Below are positions 25,834 to 33,834 of a DNA stretch of 49,669 bases, in pieces. The translations under genes and the position numbers were made by a program. The notes under the pieces are model-generated. The model was not told where the DNA came from. It did not search any database and was given only the letters and a program-made list of their open reading frames with translations. The stretch is from Micromonospora acroterricola (lineage in GTDB: Bacteria; Actinomycetota; Actinomycetes; Mycobacteriales; Micromonosporaceae), in assembly GCF_003172955.1 (NCBI RefSeq), contig NZ_QGKR01000177.1, positions 1 through 49,669 on the forward strand. The letters run 5' to 3'. How positions within the stretch are numbered: position 1 is the stretch's first letter; every line of letters starts with the position of its first letter.

Positions 25834-27137
25834 TCCGCCGGCTACTGAGCCTGGTCCCGCCCGGCACCGTCGCAGTCGGTGCCGGGCTGGCCCTTCTCGG
25901 GCTCGCTTCGTACGTGCACCTGGCCGTGGCCGGGCACAGCCTCACCAAGGCGGACTACTCCTCCCTCTCGGTGCTCTGGACGATCGTGTTCACCCTCGGC
26001 ATCGGCCTGTTCATGCCCTTCGAGCAGGAGATCGCCCGCGTCGTCGCCGCCCGCCGCAGTCAGGGCCTGCCGCCGGGTCCCGTGCTCGTGCGGGGCGGCG
26101 CCCTCGCGGCCGGCGTCCTGCTCGGGCTGGTCGCGCTGATCGTCGTCGCCCGTGGGCCGATCGCCGACCGGCTCTTCGAGGGTGACCGCACGATGGTCAC
26201 CGTGCTGGTCGGCGCGCTGGCCGCGCTCGCGGTGGCCCACACCACCCGGGGGGTGCTCTCCGGCCTGCAGCTGTTCCCCTGGTACGGCACGCAACTCGCC
26301 CTCGACGGCGGGCTGCGGATCGGCCTGGTCCTCCTGCTCGGCCTGACCGGCGTCACCTCCGCCGTGTGGTTCGGCGCCGTGCTCGTCATCGCGCCCCTGA
26401 TCGGGGTCGCGCTGACCACGCCGCCCGTCCTGCGGGTCCTCGGCGGCGGAACCCCCGTGGCCTGGGCGCCGCTGCTGCGCGGTCTCGGCCTGCTCGTCGT
26501 CTCCAGCCTGCTCTCCCAGGTCGTGGTCAACATCGGCGTGATCAACGTCCGGTTGCTCGCCCCGTCCGACGTCGCCACCGCCGGCGCCCTGCTCTCCGCC
26601 CTCGTCCTGGTCCGCATCCCGCTGTTCGTCTTCGCCTCACTCCAGGCGTCGCTGCTGCCAGGCCTGGCGACCTCGGCCACCACCGGCGCCCACGCCGCCT
26701 TCCACAGCCTGCTGCGCCGGGCGCTCGGCGTGGTCACCGCCCTCGGCCTCACCGGGGCGCTACTCGCCGTCCTGCTGGGCCCCTGGCTGGTACGCACCCT
26801 CTTCGACGCCCCGGACGTCCTCGGCCACGACGACTTCGCCTGGCTCGCCGCGGCCACCCTCGCCTACCTGTGGGCGATGGTGCTCGGCCAGGCGCTGCTC
26901 GCCCTCGACCGGCACCGCGCACAGGCCGTCGCCTGGTGCGCGGGCGTGGCGGTGCTCGTCGCCGTGACGCTGATCCCGCTCCCGGTCGCCCTGCGCGTCG
27001 AGCTCGGCTACGCCAGCGGCTCGCTCGTGGTGGCCGCCGTGATGGCCGTCCTGCTCCGCGGCGCCGTCCGGGTCGCGCCCTCGCCCGCCCCCTCGCGCGA
27101 CACCGTCGCCGTCGGCCCCTCCGGAGGCATTCGATGA
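25830..27137 (+). CDS. Polysaccharide flippase-like membrane protein (MOP/Wzx type)
   Basis: Product of 435 residues with about 12 hydrophobic helices, consistent with a MOP-superfamily lipid-linked oligosaccharide flippase (SLTKADYSSLSVLWTIVF at the second helix is typical of the group). No soluble domain is seen. The GTG at 25830 overlaps the glycosyltransferase stop by four bases and the next glycosyltransferase overlaps its stop. Position between two glycosyltransferases and after the rml genes supports a role in moving the finished unit across the membrane. The Wzx assignment rests on topology and context more than on conserved residues. Confidence 0.8.
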   Translation: MIRRLLSLVPPGTVAVGAGLALLGLASYVHLAVAGHSLTKADYSSLSVLWTIVFTLGIGLFMPFEQEIARVVAARRSQGLPPGPVLVRGGALAAGVLLGLVALIVVARGPIADRLFEGDRTMVTVLVGALAALAVAHTTRGVLSGLQLFPWYGTQLALDGGLRIGLVLLLGLTGVTSAVWFGAVLVIAPLIGVALTTPPVLRVLGGGTPVAWAPLLRGLGLLVVSSLLSQVVVNIGVINVRLLAPSDVATAGALLSALVLVRIPLFVFASLQASLLPGLATSATTGAHAAFHSLLRRALGVVTALGLTGALLAVLLGPWLVRTLFDAPDVLGHDDFAWLAAATLAYLWAMVLGQALLALDRHRAQAVAWCAGVAVLVAVTLIPLPVALRVELGYASGSLVVAAVMAVLLRGAVRVAPSPAPSRDTVAVGPSGGIR

Positions 27138-28162
27138 CCCGACCCCGGGTGAGCGCGGTCATGCTCGCCTACGGCCCGGAGCCCTACCTCGTCACCGCCG
27201 CCCAGGCCGTGCTGGCCAGCACCGACGTCGACGTCGAGCTGATCGTGGTCGACAACGGCTGCACCGGGGACGGCATCGACGTCGTCAAGGGCCTCCCCGG
27301 GGTACGCGTGGTGCGCCCGGAACAGAACACGGGATACTCCGGCGGTTGCCGCGTCGGCGCGGCCGAGGCCACCGGGGACTGGCTGGCGTTCGTCAACTCC
27401 GACGCCGTGGTGGCCCCCGACGCCCTGGCGAAGACCACCGCCGTGGCCGCCGAGCCGGGTGTGGGCGCCGCGATGGCGTCGATCCGGTTGGCCGACACCC
27501 CCGAGCTGATCAACACCAGCGGCAACCCGCTGCACTTCACCGGGCTTTCCTGGGCCGGCGGCAACGGTGAGCCGGCCAGCGCGCACGCCGAGCGGCGGGT
27601 CGTCCCGTCCCTCAGCGGCTGCTGCTTCGTGATCAGCCGGCGGCTCTGGCAGGAACTCGACGGCTTCGCCGCCGAGTACTTCGCCTACCACGAGGACACC
27701 GAGCTCAGCCTCCGGCTGTGGCAGCGTGGCCTGCGCCTGGAGTACGTGCCGGACGCCGTGGTGCGCCACCACTACGAGTTCTCCCGCAACGCCCTGAAGC
27801 TCTACCTGGTCGAGCGGAACCGGCTGGTCACCCTGCTCACCGCGTACGAGGGCCGGACCCTCGCCGTCCTCGCCCCGGCGCTGCTCCTGACCGAGCTCGC
27901 CATGATCACCGCAGCGATCTTCGGCGGCTGGACCCGCCAGAAGGTCCGGGGTTGGGGCTGGCTCTGGCGCCACCGCGACTGGGTCCGCGACCGCCGCCGG
28001 CAGCTGCAGGCCGAGCGCCGGGTGCCCGACGGCGTCATCGCCGAGCTGATGACCGGTCGGGTCACCCCGTCGGGAGTGCCGACCGCACCCGGGTTGGGCG
28101 CGTTCAACGTCCTCGCTGGCGGCTACTGGGCCCTGACCAGGCCGCTGCTGCGCCGAGGGTGA
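27134..28162 (+). CDS. Family 2 glycosyltransferase, rhamnosyltransferase-like
   Basis: Product of 342 residues with a GT-A domain (SAVMLAYGPEPYLVTAAQAV; VVDNGCTGDG near 39-46; the NTGYSGG motif near 65-71; NSD at 88-90; YHEDTELSLRLWQRGLR) followed by a C-terminal hydrophobic segment (about 245-270). The NTGYSGG and EDTELSLR signatures are shared with rhamnosyl- and galactofuranosyltransferases. The ATG at 27134 overlaps the flippase stop. It is the last gene of the operon, and a hairpin follows 8 nt after its stop. Given the rml genes it is a good candidate for rhamnose transfer; acceptor unknown. Confidence 0.9.
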   Translation: MTRPRVSAVMLAYGPEPYLVTAAQAVLASTDVDVELIVVDNGCTGDGIDVVKGLPGVRVVRPEQNTGYSGGCRVGAAEATGDWLAFVNSDAVVAPDALAKTTAVAAEPGVGAAMASIRLADTPELINTSGNPLHFTGLSWAGGNGEPASAHAERRVVPSLSGCCFVISRRLWQELDGFAAEYFAYHEDTELSLRLWQRGLRLEYVPDAVVRHHYEFSRNALKLYLVERNRLVTLLTAYEGRTLAVLAPALLLTELAMITAAIFGGWTRQKVRGWGWLWRHRDWVRDRRRQLQAERRVPDGVIAELMTGRVTPSGVPTAPGLGAFNVLAGGYWALTRPLLRRG

Positions 28163-28169
28163 GCCCGCC

Positions 28170-28205
28170 GCTGGTGCCGGGTCCGAGAGGGACGCCGGCA
28201 CCAGC
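28170..28205. terminator. Hairpin between the glycan operon and prcA
   Basis: GCTGGTGCCGG (28170-28180) pairs with CCGGCACCAGC (28195-28205), and the interior GTCC/GGAC extends the stem by 4 bp around a 5-nt loop. It separates convergent operons and is probably bidirectional. Confidence 0.85.
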
Positions 28206-28216
28206 GCGCGGCTCCG

Positions 28217-29053
28217 TCAGCGCTCGCCCCCGTCGGCCGGCTTGTCCTCCAGGTCGGCCGACCCCGCCGACGTCGTCGGCTTGTGCGCCTCGCCCGTCGG
28301 CACGGTGGGCGCGCCCGGACCGCCCGCCTCCGCCGGCTGCTCGGCGGCCGCGACGTCGCCGTCCAGCAGCGCGGTCAGCGCCGCGCCGGTGATCCGGCGG
28401 AACGTACGCCCGACCCGGTGGCGGTCCAGGACCGCCACCTCCAGCTGGTTGGCGGCGATCGTCCGGGCGGCGCCGCCCTCCCCGCCCACGGTGCTCAGGG
28501 CCTGCACCGCCACCTTCGCGGCCTCGGCGAGGGACATGTCCGGCCGGTGCTGCGACTTGAGCACACCGGTGATCGCCTCGGCCTGGCCACCCATCGCCAT
28601 CCGGCCCGGCTCGTCGTTGACCGAGCCGTCGTAGGTGAGCCGGTAGAGCTCGTCATCGTCCGGGGTGGCCCCGACCTCCGCCACGCAGATCTCCACCTCG
28701 AACGGCTTCGACTGCTCGGTGAAGATGGCGCCGAGCGTCTGCGCGAACGCGTTCGCCAGCGCCCGGCCGGTGACGTCCCGCCGGTCGTAGCTGAGCCCGT
28801 TCAGGTCGGCCATCCGCACGCCGGCACGGCGCAGATTCTCGAACTCGTTGTAACGGCCGACCGCGGCGAAGCCGATCCGGTCGTAGATCTCGCTGACCTT
28901 GTGCAGGGCGCTGGAGAGGTTCTCCGCGACGAAGATCACCCCGCCGGAGTAACTGAGGACCACCGCGCTGCGACCCCGGGCGATGCCCTTGCGGGCCAGC
29001 TCGGAGCGGTCGCGCATGATCTGTTCGGGCGAGGCGTAGAACTGCATTGCCAC
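28217..29053 (-). CDS. prcA: 20S proteasome alpha subunit PrcA
   Basis: Alpha ring of the 20S proteasome, gating the chamber and docking Mpa/Arc. The 278-residue product has the actinobacterial N-terminus ([20 protein letters not shown]), [38 protein letters not shown] and a low-complexity Pro/Ala/Glu C-terminal tail (about 235-278). No catalytic Thr, as expected. The GTG at 29053 is preceded by AAGGAG 10 nt upstream; the ATG two codons later is possible. It lies 61 nt downstream of prcB, so the two are co-transcribed. Confidence 0.97.
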   Translation of the reverse strand: MAMQFYASPEQIMRDRSELARKGIARGRSAVVLSYSGGVIFVAENLSSALHKVSEIYDRIGFAAVGRYNEFENLRRAGVRMADLNGLSYDRRDVTGRALANAFAQTLGAIFTEQSKPFEVEICVAEVGATPDDDELYRLTYDGSVNDEPGRMAMGGQAEAITGVLKSQHRPDMSLAEAAKVAVQALSTVGGEGGAARTIAANQLEVAVLDRHRVGRTFRRITGAALTALLDGDVAAAEQPAEAGGPGAPTVPTGEAHKPTTSAGSADLEDKPADGGER

Positions 29054-29114
29054 GGCGGCGGTTCTCCTTACGGCGCTGTGCTGACGACTGCGGACTGGTG
29101 GGGGTGGACGAGGC

Positions 29115-29954
29115 TCAACCGCCCGGGTTCTCCATCCGGCCGGAGACCACGCCCTCGGCGATCGCCGCCGTCTCGGCGTCGGTCAGCCGGCGGGTGCCCT
29201 CGGCGGTCGCGGTCATCACCACCGGGTAGATCCGTCGGGTGAGATCCGGTCCGCCGGTCGCGGTGTCGTCGTCAGCCGCGTCGTAGAGCGCCTCGACCGC
29301 GAGCCGGGTCGCGTCGTCGACGGACAGGCCGGCGCGGAAGCGCTTCTTCAGCGCCGACTTCGCGAAGAGCGAGCCGGAGCCGATCGCGTCGTAGCCGGTC
29401 TCCTCGTAGGGGCCGCCGGTGACGTCGAAGCTGAAGATCCGGCCAGCCTTCGCCGGGTCGGCGGCGGCCAGGTCGAAGCCGGCGAACAGCGGCACCACCG
29501 CGAGCCCCTGCATCGCCGCGCCCAGGTTGCCCCGGATCATCGACGCGAGCCGGTTGGCCTTGCCGTCCAGCGAGAGCATCGCGCCCTCGATCTTCTCGTA
29601 GTGCTCCAGCTCCACCTGGAACAGTCGCATCAGCTCGATCCCGATGCCCGCGGTGCCCGCGATGCCGACCAGCGAGTACGCGTCGGCCGGGTGCACCTTC
29701 TCGATGTCGCGCTGGGCGATCAGGTTGCCCATGGTGGCCCGCCGGTCGCCGGCCATCACCACGCCGCCGGCGGCCGAGATGGCCACGATGGTGGTCGCGT
29801 GCGGCGCCAGGTCGGCGGCCATGCCCGGCGGCAGCGGCCGTCGACCGGGCAGCATCTCGGGCGCCACCCGGCTCAGGAACGTGGTGAAGGAGGACGTCCC
29901 CGCGTTGGTGAACACATCTGGTAGACGCCCGGATGGATCAAAGCCCGCTGCCAC
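29115..29954 (-). CDS. prcB: 20S proteasome beta subunit PrcB
   Basis: Catalytic beta ring of the 20S proteasome. The 279-residue precursor has a 53-residue propeptide that should be cut before Thr54 (HA-TTIVAI), exposing the N-terminal threonine nucleophile. Other family marks are [13 protein letters not shown], the lysine-bearing segment [20 protein letters not shown], and [19 protein letters not shown]. The GTG at 29954 has GAGAGGA about 5 nt upstream. The first 27 codons and that ribosome site lie inside the 3' end of the upstream HNH gene, an 82-nt same-strand overlap, which implies coupled translation. Confidence 0.97.
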   Translation of the reverse strand: MAAGFDPSGRLPDVFTNAGTSSFTTFLSRVAPEMLPGRRPLPPGMAADLAPHATTIVAISAAGGVVMAGDRRATMGNLIAQRDIEKVHPADAYSLVGIAGTAGIGIELMRLFQVELEHYEKIEGAMLSLDGKANRLASMIRGNLGAAMQGLAVVPLFAGFDLAAADPAKAGRIFSFDVTGGPYEETGYDAIGSGSLFAKSALKKRFRAGLSVDDATRLAVEALYDAADDDTATGGPDLTRRIYPVVMTATAEGTRRLTDAETAAIAEGVVSGRMENPGG

Positions 29955-30559
29955 GTGGTTCCTCTCAGGTACGTGATCGCCCTGGCCAGCCTCATGGGAC
30001 TGTCACGGAACTGGCCAAGACCACCGTTGCAGTTGAAGCAGAGTATCCCGCGCACCCATCCGGTGCGATGATCGTGGTCCAGATGTTGCGGGTCCGCGCC
30101 GCCGCAGATCGCGCAGACGCCGCCCTGCTCGGCCAGGAGCTCGTCAAACTCCTTCTGCCCGACGCCGTAGCGCCGCCGCAGGTGGTACTCGCGGCTACCG
30201 CCGTACAGGCGCTGCCTGACTTCCTTGGTGCGGCTGTTGTGGCACGGCTTGCAATACGTGGCGTAGCCCGTTCTGTCGGCGCGGTTGCGGGGGAATTCGG
30301 CCACGGGCCTGACAGTTCCACAGTCGGCACAGAAGCGGTGCCCTTCCGGAACTTCCCGGACGGGCTTCACCTCTCGTCCGTGCCTCTCCTTCACCCGCTT
30401 GGCGTAGCTGGCCTTGGAGCGCTCGTTGAAGCAGAGCTTGCAATAACTGCCCCGACCGCTGGGACGTTTGCTGTTCGCACAGAACTCGTCCAAGGGCTTC
30501 CACTCGCCGCAGTCGCGGCAACGGCGTCGGCCGTCTTCATCGTCCAAAGGGAGCGGCAT
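29873..30559 (-). CDS. Endonuclease VII-type HNH protein with two extra zinc knuckles, between pup and prcB
   Basis: Product of 228 residues with three Cys-rich modules in a row: C14-x2-C17...C40-x2-C43, C77-x2-C80...C103-x2-C106, then a recombination-endonuclease-VII-like His-Me finger with zinc ligands C149, C152, C174 and C177. The active-site motif LDHDHRTG (Asp161, His162) and Asn178 after the last Cys agree with T4 endonuclease VII. The first two modules share a W/RP-L/V-xEF pattern, so they look like duplicates and could bind DNA, RNA or protein. An in-frame TAG shortly upstream fixes ATG 30559 as the start; only a weak ribosome site precedes it. The gene lies 21 nt after pup and overlaps prcB by 82 nt. 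Nuclease fold is solid; cellular role, and any link to pupylation, is unknown. Confidence 0.88.
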   Translation of the reverse strand: MPLPLDDEDGRRRCRDCGEWKPLDEFCANSKRPSGRGSYCKLCFNERSKASYAKRVKERHGREVKPVREVPEGHRFCADCGTVRPVAEFPRNRADRTGYATYCKPCHNSRTKEVRQRLYGGSREYHLRRRYGVGQKEFDELLAEQGGVCAICGGADPQHLDHDHRTGWVRGILCFNCNGGLGQFRDSPMRLARAITYLRGTTWQRALIHPGVYQMCSPTRGRPPSPRS

Positions 30560-30580
30560 GTCCGTTTTGCCCCGCTATGC

Positions 30581-30796
30581 TCACTCTCCTCCTTTTTGTA
30601 CGTAACCTCGGACAAATTCCTCGGCGTTCTCCTCGAGGACCGAGTCGATCTCGTCGAGCAGGTCGTCGACGTCCTCGGTGATCTCGGCGTGCCGCTCGGC
30701 CACCTCGGGGTTGGCCTCGGTGGTGACGTCCTCGATCTCCTCGCCCTGCCGGGACTTGCCGGACTGCGACTGACCGCCGCTGTCACGAGTGGCCAT
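30581..30796 (-). CDS. pup: Prokaryotic ubiquitin-like protein Pup
   Basis: Small, mostly disordered modifier, 71 residues, attached to substrate lysines by PafA and recognised by the coiled coil of Mpa/Arc. The conserved central-to-C-terminal helix region (ITEDVDDLLDEIDSVLEENA) and the terminal FVRGYVQKGGE are present. The last residue is Glu (GAG) rather than the Gln of mycobacterial Pup, so it should be ligation-ready without deamidation. The ATG at 30796 has a perfect GGAGGAGG 5 nt upstream, the strongest ribosome site in this window, consistent with an abundant product. It is upstream of the HNH gene and prcBA, and is separated from dop by an acyltransferase gene. Confidence 0.97.
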   Translation of the reverse strand: MATRDSGGQSQSGKSRQGEEIEDVTTEANPEVAERHAEITEDVDDLLDEIDSVLEENAEEFVRGYVQKGGE

Positions 30797-30868
30797 TGCT
30801 GCCTCCTCCAGATCGCCTGGCATGAAATCTACCCCGCGGAGGCGACAGGAAGCCCCCGCGTCAGCCGT

Positions 30869-30891
30869 GTTCGGGTCGCACCGACCCCGAC
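30869..30891 (-). terminator. Possible weak hairpin between the acyltransferase gene and pup
   Basis: TCGGGTCG (30871-30878) can pair with CGACCCCGA (30882-30890) with a one-base bulge. It lies in the 137-bp gap before pup and could end the upstream message or serve the pup leader. Weak. Confidence 0.3.
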
Positions 30892-30933
30892 GGCGACCAG
30901 TACGGGCGCGCGCGCAGGAACGTGCCGCGACCG

Positions 30934-32202
30934 TCAGCTTCGGTGGGCGGGCGCGTCGGCCGCGACCGGAACCGGTTCGGCCACCGGCGCGCGTTCCGGC
31001 TCGCGCTGTCGTGGCTGCTCCACCGCACCGCCGCTGGGCGGAGCCGAGCGGCGGAGGCGGGGGGTCCAGTCCTTGAACCGCAGCGCGGGCTTCTCCACCA
31101 GGTGCCAGGACAGGAACGCCAGCACGACGGTGAACACCATGACCACCGCGAAGTAGCCGACGAAACCCCAGGCCGCCGCTCCCAGCCAGGCCAGCGTCTG
31201 CTGCACCACGAAGGAATAGATGTAGATGCCGTACGAGTAGTCGTTCTTCTGGCCCACCGAGTGCAACAGCCGCGGCAGCCGCACCGCCAGGTAGAGGATG
31301 GCGTACTCGTAGGCGAGCAGCGCCGGGCCGAACAGGTGGCCCTCCAGGGTCTGCCAGCCGGTCAGAATGAGGGCGGCAATCCCGAGGACGTCGTTGATGG
31401 GCAGCTTGTCGCTGTAGAGGTCGGCGACCGCACCCACCAGGAACATGAAGCCGAATCGCAGGAACCAGATCTTGCTGAGCCCGCCGAGCAGCGGAAGCGG
31501 GCCGAGGGAGCCGCTGGTGAAGTACGTCGACCCGCCGAAGCGCAGCGTCTCGTACTGGTTCCAACAGAGGAGGCCGAAGACGAGCACCGCGGCGACGAGC
31601 ACCAGCCAGCGGGCGCGGCGCAGCACGGCCACCACGGCGAGGGCCGCCACGATCAGGTAGCAGAAGATCTCGTAGCTGAGGGTCCAGAGCGAGCCGTCGA
31701 GGACGCTGCGACGCGTCTGGTCGCCGTACGGCGTGTCCCGGAAGACATCCACGATCCCCTGCTGGCGGTAACCGCCCCACCAGTTGGCCTGCAGGAAGTT
31801 GACCACGCCGGCCGGGTGGCGCCACAGGCCGTCCAGGTGACCGCGTTCGGCGTACCAGACGGCCGGAGCCACCACGAGACCGATGAACAGCAGGCACACC
31901 CAGAGGCCGGGCCAGATCCGCAGGGCGCGGTGCCACAGGTAGCGGGGCAGGGAGCTGCGCCGGGCACTGCGGGTGATGAGGAACCCGGAGATGCCGAAGA
32001 ATCCCGCCACCCCCAGGCCCGCCACGTCCACCACCTCGGTCAGCGGCCGGGCGTAGCCGATCACCGCGGTGTGCGCGAGGACGACGGCGACGGCGAAGCA
32101 GAGCCGCAGGAAACCGAAACTGTTGGCACGACCGGCGTACGCGTTCGACAGCGGAACAGCCGTCACCGCACGCCGGGCGACCTGCCGGGCAGAGGGGAGC
32201 AT
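30934..32202 (-). CDS. Membrane acyltransferase (OafA/YrhL type, Acyl_transf_3)
   Basis: Integral-membrane acyltransferase of 422 residues that should add acetyl or another acyl group to an extracellular sugar. About ten hydrophobic helices are visible. The conserved N-terminal helix carries the catalytic-type His in CFAVAVVLAHTAVIGY, followed by GVAGFFGISGFLITRSA and RYLWHRALRIWPGLWVCL, all typical of acyltransferase family 3. A Pro/Arg-rich cytoplasmic tail ends the chain. No SGNH domain. It lies between dop (78 nt upstream) and pup on the same strand. It is unrelated to pupylation by sequence and fits the glycan genes spread around the locus. Confidence 0.9.
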   Translation of the reverse strand: MLPSARQVARRAVTAVPLSNAYAGRANSFGFLRLCFAVAVVLAHTAVIGYARPLTEVVDVAGLGVAGFFGISGFLITRSARRSSLPRYLWHRALRIWPGLWVCLLFIGLVVAPAVWYAERGHLDGLWRHPAGVVNFLQANWWGGYRQQGIVDVFRDTPYGDQTRRSVLDGSLWTLSYEIFCYLIVAALAVVAVLRRARWLVLVAAVLVFGLLCWNQYETLRFGGSTYFTSGSLGPLPLLGGLSKIWFLRFGFMFLVGAVADLYSDKLPINDVLGIAALILTGWQTLEGHLFGPALLAYEYAILYLAVRLPRLLHSVGQKNDYSYGIYIYSFVVQQTLAWLGAAAWGFVGYFAVVMVFTVVLAFLSWHLVEKPALRFKDWTPRLRRSAPPSGGAVEQPRQREPERAPVAEPVPVAADAPAHRS

Positions 32203-32279
32203 CGGATCACCGTGTGGGTCGAGGAATCGGGGGACGGCCTAGCATGCCACAGGGTGATCCGCAGCGGGCGCACCGGCGC

Positions 32280-33797
32280 TCAGCGGCCGGTCAGCGTCTC
32301 CAGGAGGTCCTTGGCGCTGGCGCAGCGGTCGAACAGCGCCCCGACGTGCGCCCGGGTGCCCCGTTCCGGCTCCATCATCGGCACCCGGACCAGCGACTCC
32401 CGGCCCACGTCGAAGATCACCGAATCCCAGCTCGCCGCGACCACCTCGGAGGCGTACTGGGCCAGGCAGCGGCCGCGGAAGTAGGCCCGGGTGTCCTCGG
32501 GCGGCTCGGTCATCGCGGTGCGCGTCTCCTCGTCGGTGAGGAGGGTCTTCATCGCGCCGCGGGAGACGAGCCGGTGGTAGAGGCCCTTCTCCGGCCGGAC
32601 GTCGGAGTACTGCAGGTCGACGAGCTGGAGCTTGTGGGCGCCCCAGCCCAGCTTCTCCCGCTCGCGGTAGCCCTCCAGCAGCCGCAGCTTCGCCACCCAG
32701 TCCAGCTCGTCGGCGCAGAGCATCGGGTCGCGGCCCAGCCGGTCCAGCACGCTCTCCCAGCGGTCGAGCACGTCGGCGGTCTGGTCGTCCACGTCCGTGC
32801 CGTAGCGGTCGTCGACAAAGGACCGGACGCGCTCGAAGTAGGCCCACTGCAGGTCGAGTGCGGTCAGCCGGCGGCCGTCGCGCAGCCGCATCCGGTGGGA
32901 CAGGGACGGGTCGTGGCTGACCGCGCGCAGCTCGCTGACCGGGTCGGCGATGCCGAGGTCGCCGCTCAGCGCCTTCTCCTCGATCATGCTGAGGATCAGC
33001 GCGGTGGTGCCGACCTTGAGGTAGGTGGAGATCTCCGAGAGGTTGGCGTCACCGATGATCACGTGCAGCCGGCGGTACTTGTCGGCGTCGGCGTGCGGCT
33101 CGTCCCTGGTGTTGATGATGGGCCGCTTGAGGGTGGTCTCCAGGCCAACCTCGACCTCGAAGAAGTCCGCCCGCTGGGAGATCTGGAAGCCGCTCTGGCC
33201 GCCGTCCTGGCCGATGCCGACGCGGCCGGCGCCGCAGACGATCTGGCGGGTGACGAAGAAGGGCGTCAGGTACGCCACGATGTCGGCGAACGGGGTCTGC
33301 CGACGCATCAGGTAGTTCTCGTGCGCGCCGTAGCTGGCGCCCTTGTTGTCGGTGTTGTTCTTGTAGAGGTGGATCGGCTGGCTGCCGGGAATGGTGGCGG
33401 CGCGGCGGGACGCCTCGGCCATCACCCGCTCGCCGGCCTTGTCCCAGCGCACCACGTCGCGCGGGTTGGTCACCTCGGGCGTGGAGAACTCCGGGTGGGC
33501 GTGGTCGACGTAGAGCCGGGCCCCGTTGGTGAGTATCACGTTGGCGAGCCCGAGGTCCTCGTCGGCGAGGGCCTCGGCGGGGTCGTAGGCGGCCCCGGAG
33601 TAGGTGAAGCCGCGTGCGTCGCGCAGCGGCGACTCCTCCTCGTAGTCCCAGCGGGCCCGGCCGCCCCGGTTGAGCTCCGGTCGGGCCCCGTAGGCGTTGA
33701 CCACCTGGGAGGAGGTGACCATCGGGTTGGCTCCGGCCTGGCCGGGCACGGAGATGCCGTACTCGATCTCGGTGCCCATGATCCGTCTTACGCTCAT
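32280..33797 (-). CDS. dop: Depupylase/deamidase Dop
   Basis: PafA homologue that removes Pup from substrates and, where Pup ends in Gln, deamidates it. The 505-residue protein keeps the glutamine-synthetase-like site: [11 protein letters not shown] near the N-terminus, [13 protein letters not shown] with the catalytic Asp, [19 protein letters not shown], and [19 protein letters not shown]. It has the Dop-specific loop near residues 25-65 ([20 protein letters not shown]), absent from PafA, which distinguishes the two. The ATG at 33797 lies 37 nt after the DUF2142 gene. Since Pup here already ends in Glu, Dop should serve mainly as depupylase. Confidence 0.96.
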   Translation of the reverse strand: MSVRRIMGTEIEYGISVPGQAGANPMVTSSQVVNAYGARPELNRGGRARWDYEEESPLRDARGFTYSGAAYDPAEALADEDLGLANVILTNGARLYVDHAHPEFSTPEVTNPRDVVRWDKAGERVMAEASRRAATIPGSQPIHLYKNNTDNKGASYGAHENYLMRRQTPFADIVAYLTPFFVTRQIVCGAGRVGIGQDGGQSGFQISQRADFFEVEVGLETTLKRPIINTRDEPHADADKYRRLHVIIGDANLSEISTYLKVGTTALILSMIEEKALSGDLGIADPVSELRAVSHDPSLSHRMRLRDGRRLTALDLQWAYFERVRSFVDDRYGTDVDDQTADVLDRWESVLDRLGRDPMLCADELDWVAKLRLLEGYREREKLGWGAHKLQLVDLQYSDVRPEKGLYHRLVSRGAMKTLLTDEETRTAMTEPPEDTRAYFRGRCLAQYASEVVAASWDSVIFDVGRESLVRVPMMEPERGTRAHVGALFDRCASAKDLLETLTGR

Positions 33798-33834
33798 CGA
33801 CCTACCCGCTTCGCTCGCCCGACCCGGTCCCCCG

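Noticed and set aside
29873..30559. The nuclease gene as a recent selfish intron or prophage insertion
   Set aside because: No splice, intein or attachment-site features flank it, base composition matches the neighbours, and pup and prcB are both intact; it reads as a resident gene.
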